Assembly: GCA_964429135.1 (NCBI GenBank)
Contig: CAYSAU010000008.1
Span: 1-64,000 of the forward strand
DNA: 64,000 nt
From: CAZSDU01 sp964429135
GTDB taxonomy: Bacteria; Bacteroidota; Bacteroidia; Bacteroidales; FEN-979
Direction of reading: 5' to 3'
Positions 61,609 to 64,000 of the stretch are shown here, in pieces (the first letter of the stretch is position 1; each line of letters starts with the position of its first letter). Both the position numbers and the translations under genes were made by a program. Below the pieces are notes generated by a model, which was not told the origin of the DNA, did no database searches, and worked only from the letters and a program-made list of their open reading frames with translations.

Positions 61609-63675
61609 TTATTTATCACCCTTTCTCAGGCAAATCCTAGCATCCACTACAACCACCCTATCTTTCTGTCCCAATAAGGGATTAAGATCAAGTTCGAAAA
61701 TTTCCGGCGCCATGCTAAGCAATGCCGACAAGCGGACCATCACATCGGCGAATTTTTCTTCATCCACTCCTTGCTGTCCCCTGGCACCCTTAATGATCTT
61801 ATAACTCTTTAAACTACGGATCATATCCAGGGCTTCAACTGTTGTAAGCGGAGACAGTCCTGCCATAATATCTTTCAATACTTCAATGAAGATCCCCCCC
61901 ATTCCGCATAGAATATGGTGTCCGAATTTGGTTTCCCGCTTTGCGCCAATGAAAAGTTCAAGGCCTGTTAGCATAGGCTGAATCATTATGGCTAGGGTAT
62001 CTTTAATCTTCATCATTCGTTCAAACTCCCGGCAAAGGGTCATTTCATCTTTAACATTGAGGACTACCCCTCCGACATCTGATTTATGGATAGGGCCAAC
62101 AACCTTCATAACCACCGGAAAACCCAGAGAAGCCGCGCCTTTTTTTGCCTCATCAGCATTGCTGACCACCACTTCTCCGGCTCTTGGAATACCACAGGAA
62201 TCAAGTAATACCTGAACATCAAGCGGGGAAAGGTATCCATCTCCGGCATGATCGATCACACCCCTTATTCTCCCTTCATCCACCTCTGGAAGGAATACTT
62301 TCTCAGGGGAAGGCCTGGCAGCATGGTAGACCCTTGATAATGCCCTACCGAAAACCACTTCATCAGGGAAAAATACACGCCCCCTGCTGACGAATTCATT
62401 TATTTCATCTGAGGCTGTCAATACTGAAGGTAAAATGGGATAGATGGGCTTGGAGGAAGAACGTATTTTCTTATCAAGAAGTTGATAAACATCGGATACA
62501 TTGCTCAGGCCAGGAGTTCCGAAAATCACCGCCATTCCGTCAATGATTTCAAATTTTCTATCTGTATAATCGATGATCTTCCCCAATTGCTCAGCAGTGC
62601 CTGTAGCCAGAAAATCAATGGGATTGGCCACGGAGGAACCTGGGAATAGATGGGTGAGCAGTTCCTCTGCCTGTGGGCCTTCAATATGGGGAACTGACAA
62701 CCCTCCGACGGATAGTGCATCGGTAAGCATAACTGCAGGGCCTCCGGCATGGGAGATGATGGCCATATGCTCTCCTTTTAATTCGGGATACATAAATACG
62801 GAAGCCACACTGATCAAATCTTCACGCCCAAAACAGCGGATGATTCCGGCCTTACGGAAGAGTGCATCCACCGCCACATCCGGGCTGGCAAGGGCACCCG
62901 TATGAGAAGAAGCTGCACGACTCCCTGCTTCAGAGGATCCGGCTTTTATGGCAGCGATTTTGCATCCTTTCCTGATCAGGGAAGAAGCATGCTTCAGCAA
63001 TAGTTGGGGTTTAGAAATCGTTTCGATATATAATAGCTTGACTTTCGAACTGTTTAGGGGATCGAAGTGCTCATCCATGTATTGGAGGATTTCTTCTACC
63101 CCCATCTGTGCGCTGTTTCCAACTGAAAACACACGGGCAAAGGTGAGGCCGTTAGGGATTCCGGCTTCCATGATAAAACAAGCCGTTGCTCCTGAACCTG
63201 AAATAAAATCACAGCCTCCCGGGTCAAGTTTCGGAATAGGCTTGGTGAAAACGCCGGCATAATCTGGGGTCAGCACACCGATACAGTTTGGTCCGATAAG
63301 AGCACCATTCACCTTGTCGATCAGTTCCACCACCTTCCGCTCCAATACCTTTCCGGAAGGACTTTCCTCACTAAACCCGGCAGAAAGAATGATGAAGGCC
63401 CTGGTGTTTTTATAAGTCGTGAGCAGCTCGACGGTATCGGGAATGAATTTTGCCGCTATGGCTATGATCGCCAGATCAACCTCAGGCAAATCAGCAGGAT
63501 CCTGATAGCTTTTTATGCCCTGTACCATAGCCTCTTTCAAGTTGGTCACATACAATTTTCCGGTGAACTTTGATTCGATAAGATTCCTCAGCACGGCTCC
63601 TCCCGGCTTCTGCACATCATTAGATCCCCCGATGACAACAATGCTCCGGGGCTTTAGTAGCTGTTCGTTGATCAT
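61609..63675 (-). CDS. Acetate-CoA ligase (ADP-forming), alpha-beta fusion
   Basis: 688 residues. The N-terminal CoA-binding domain (SIVVIGGSNDVQKPGGAVLRN), the succinyl-CoA synthetase-like domain with phospho-His258 (SSHTGALAS) and an ATP-grasp domain at the C-terminus (SLGFPVVMKVVGPIHKSDVGGV) give the full fused Acd. It makes ATP from acyl-CoA, typical of fermentative or amino-acid-using anaerobes. Minus strand, convergent with the membrane protein gene. Confidence 0.94.
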   Translation of the reverse strand: MINEQLLKPRSIVVIGGSNDVQKPGGAVLRNLIESKFTGKLYVTNLKEAMVQGIKSYQDPADLPEVDLAIIAIAAKFIPDTVELLTTYKNTRAFIILSAGFSEESPSGKVLERKVVELIDKVNGALIGPNCIGVLTPDYAGVFTKPIPKLDPGGCDFISGSGATACFIMEAGIPNGLTFARVFSVGNSAQMGVEEILQYMDEHFDPLNSSKVKLLYIETISKPQLLLKHASSLIRKGCKIAAIKAGSSEAGSRAASSHTGALASPDVAVDALFRKAGIIRCFGREDLISVASVFMYPELKGEHMAIISHAGGPAVMLTDALSVGGLSVPHIEGPQAEELLTHLFPGSSVANPIDFLATGTAEQLGKIIDYTDRKFEIIDGMAVIFGTPGLSNVSDVYQLLDKKIRSSSKPIYPILPSVLTASDEINEFVSRGRVFFPDEVVFGRALSRVYHAARPSPEKVFLPEVDEGRIRGVIDHAGDGYLSPLDVQVLLDSCGIPRAGEVVVSNADEAKKGAASLGFPVVMKVVGPIHKSDVGGVVLNVKDEMTLCREFERMMKIKDTLAIMIQPMLTGLELFIGAKRETKFGHHILCGMGGIFIEVLKDIMAGLSPLTTVEALDMIRSLKSYKIIKGARGQQGVDEEKFADVMVRLSALLSMAPEIFELDLNPLLGQKDRVVVVDARICLRKGDK

Positions 63676-63765
63676 ACCCTAAATTTTCGGCTAAAATATT
63701 AAATATTCCAGACCCTGAAAGGATTCAGAAGGTCAATTTGAAAAAATTAAGTTCTTAAATGCTGA

Positions 63766-64000
63766 TCAGAGTCCTTTTAAAAATGGAATAAAAGCAGCAG
63801 TTTTGGCTTTATATTCCTCCCAGTCAGGCCGGCCTTCGTATTTCTTCTCCAGCATAGGTACCCCTGAAACAAAACGCAGCAAAAGAGTGATGACGACAGG
63901 ACTGATCAATGTCATCCATCCGCCATCCAAACTTAAGGCATAAAAAGAGAGCCCCCACCATACCAAAGCTTCACCAAAATAGTTGGGATGCCTTGAATAA
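63766..64000 (-). CDS. Isoprenylcysteine methyltransferase/DUF1295-like protein (partial)
   Basis: The gene's 5' end lies beyond the window; about 78 C-terminal residues are visible. The upstream codons read YSRHPNYFGEALVWWG, containing the RHPNYFGE signature of the ICMT/steroid-5-alpha-reductase-like membrane enzymes (DUF1295). The end is KYEGRPDWEEYKAKTAAFIPF. A TTG at 63966 is an internal codon, not a start. Substrate unknown. Confidence 0.85.
   Translation of the reverse strand, partial: YSRHPNYFGEALVWWGLSFYALSLDGGWMTLISPVVITLLLRFVSGVPMLEKKYEGRPDWEEYKAKTAAFIPFLKGL

Noticed and set aside
1..64000. tRNA or rRNA genes
   Set aside because: No cloverleaf-type or rRNA sequence was noticed on reading; a covariance search was not possible, so short RNAs may be missed.

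Overview
The window looks like chromosomal DNA of a Bacteroidota species, probably an anaerobic Bacteroidales/Marinilabiliales-type organism. The signs are TAnnTTTG -7 promoter boxes close to start codons, a probable type IX secretion (T9SS) C-terminal domain, a LiaF-like/LytS-like/LytTR operon, a transketolase split into two subunits, a fused ADP-forming acyl-CoA synthetase, and very many histidine kinases. This is inference from gene content; no rRNA or tRNA gene was seen.

1-7.7 kb: an AT-rich accessory island with all genes on the minus strand. It holds a DUF262/DUF1524 (GmrSD-like) candidate defence protein lying exactly between two 125-bp attC-like palindromic repeats, an Rhs-tail/amidase-like secreted protein with a small exported partner, and two tandem transglutaminase-like paralogues. 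The first paralogue's signal peptide is partly encoded by a 20-bp inverted repeat. The island ends in a decayed tyrosine recombinase (7.1-6.8 kb) and a gene-free stretch with two 11-bp-period tandem arrays.

7.7-18 kb: a REC-histidine kinase, a beta-CASP RNase-like protein, pyruvate kinase, and a run of envelope proteins (beta-barrels, DUF4136 lipoprotein, GDPD lipoprotein) followed by a GH13 amylase-family enzyme.

18-36 kb: a sensory region. Five tandem sensor kinases (the first broken by an in-frame stop) carry REC, PAS and GAF domains but no DNA-binding output. They face a two-gene operon of a CarH-like B12-binding photosensor and a histidine kinase. A 7TM-type kinase, PpnP, a secreted protein, and the LiaF-like/LytS-like/LytTR operon follow. 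Nine kinase genes share one recognisable DNA-binding regulator.

36-64 kb: mostly housekeeping. A BamA/TamA-like barrel, DapF, GNAT, MltG, DUF2279, a CCC-motif membrane protein, Nnr, an HD hydrolase and ParE come first. Then come a three-gene polysaccharide group (flippase, formyltransferase-like/propeller fusion, GT4), NadR-type kinase with PnuC, cation/proton antiporter, DedA, Kup, a split transketolase with a VWA protein between its halves, a GH3/serine-hydrolase fusion, a membrane protein, ADP-forming acyl-CoA synthetase, and a truncated methyltransferase-like gene at the right edge.
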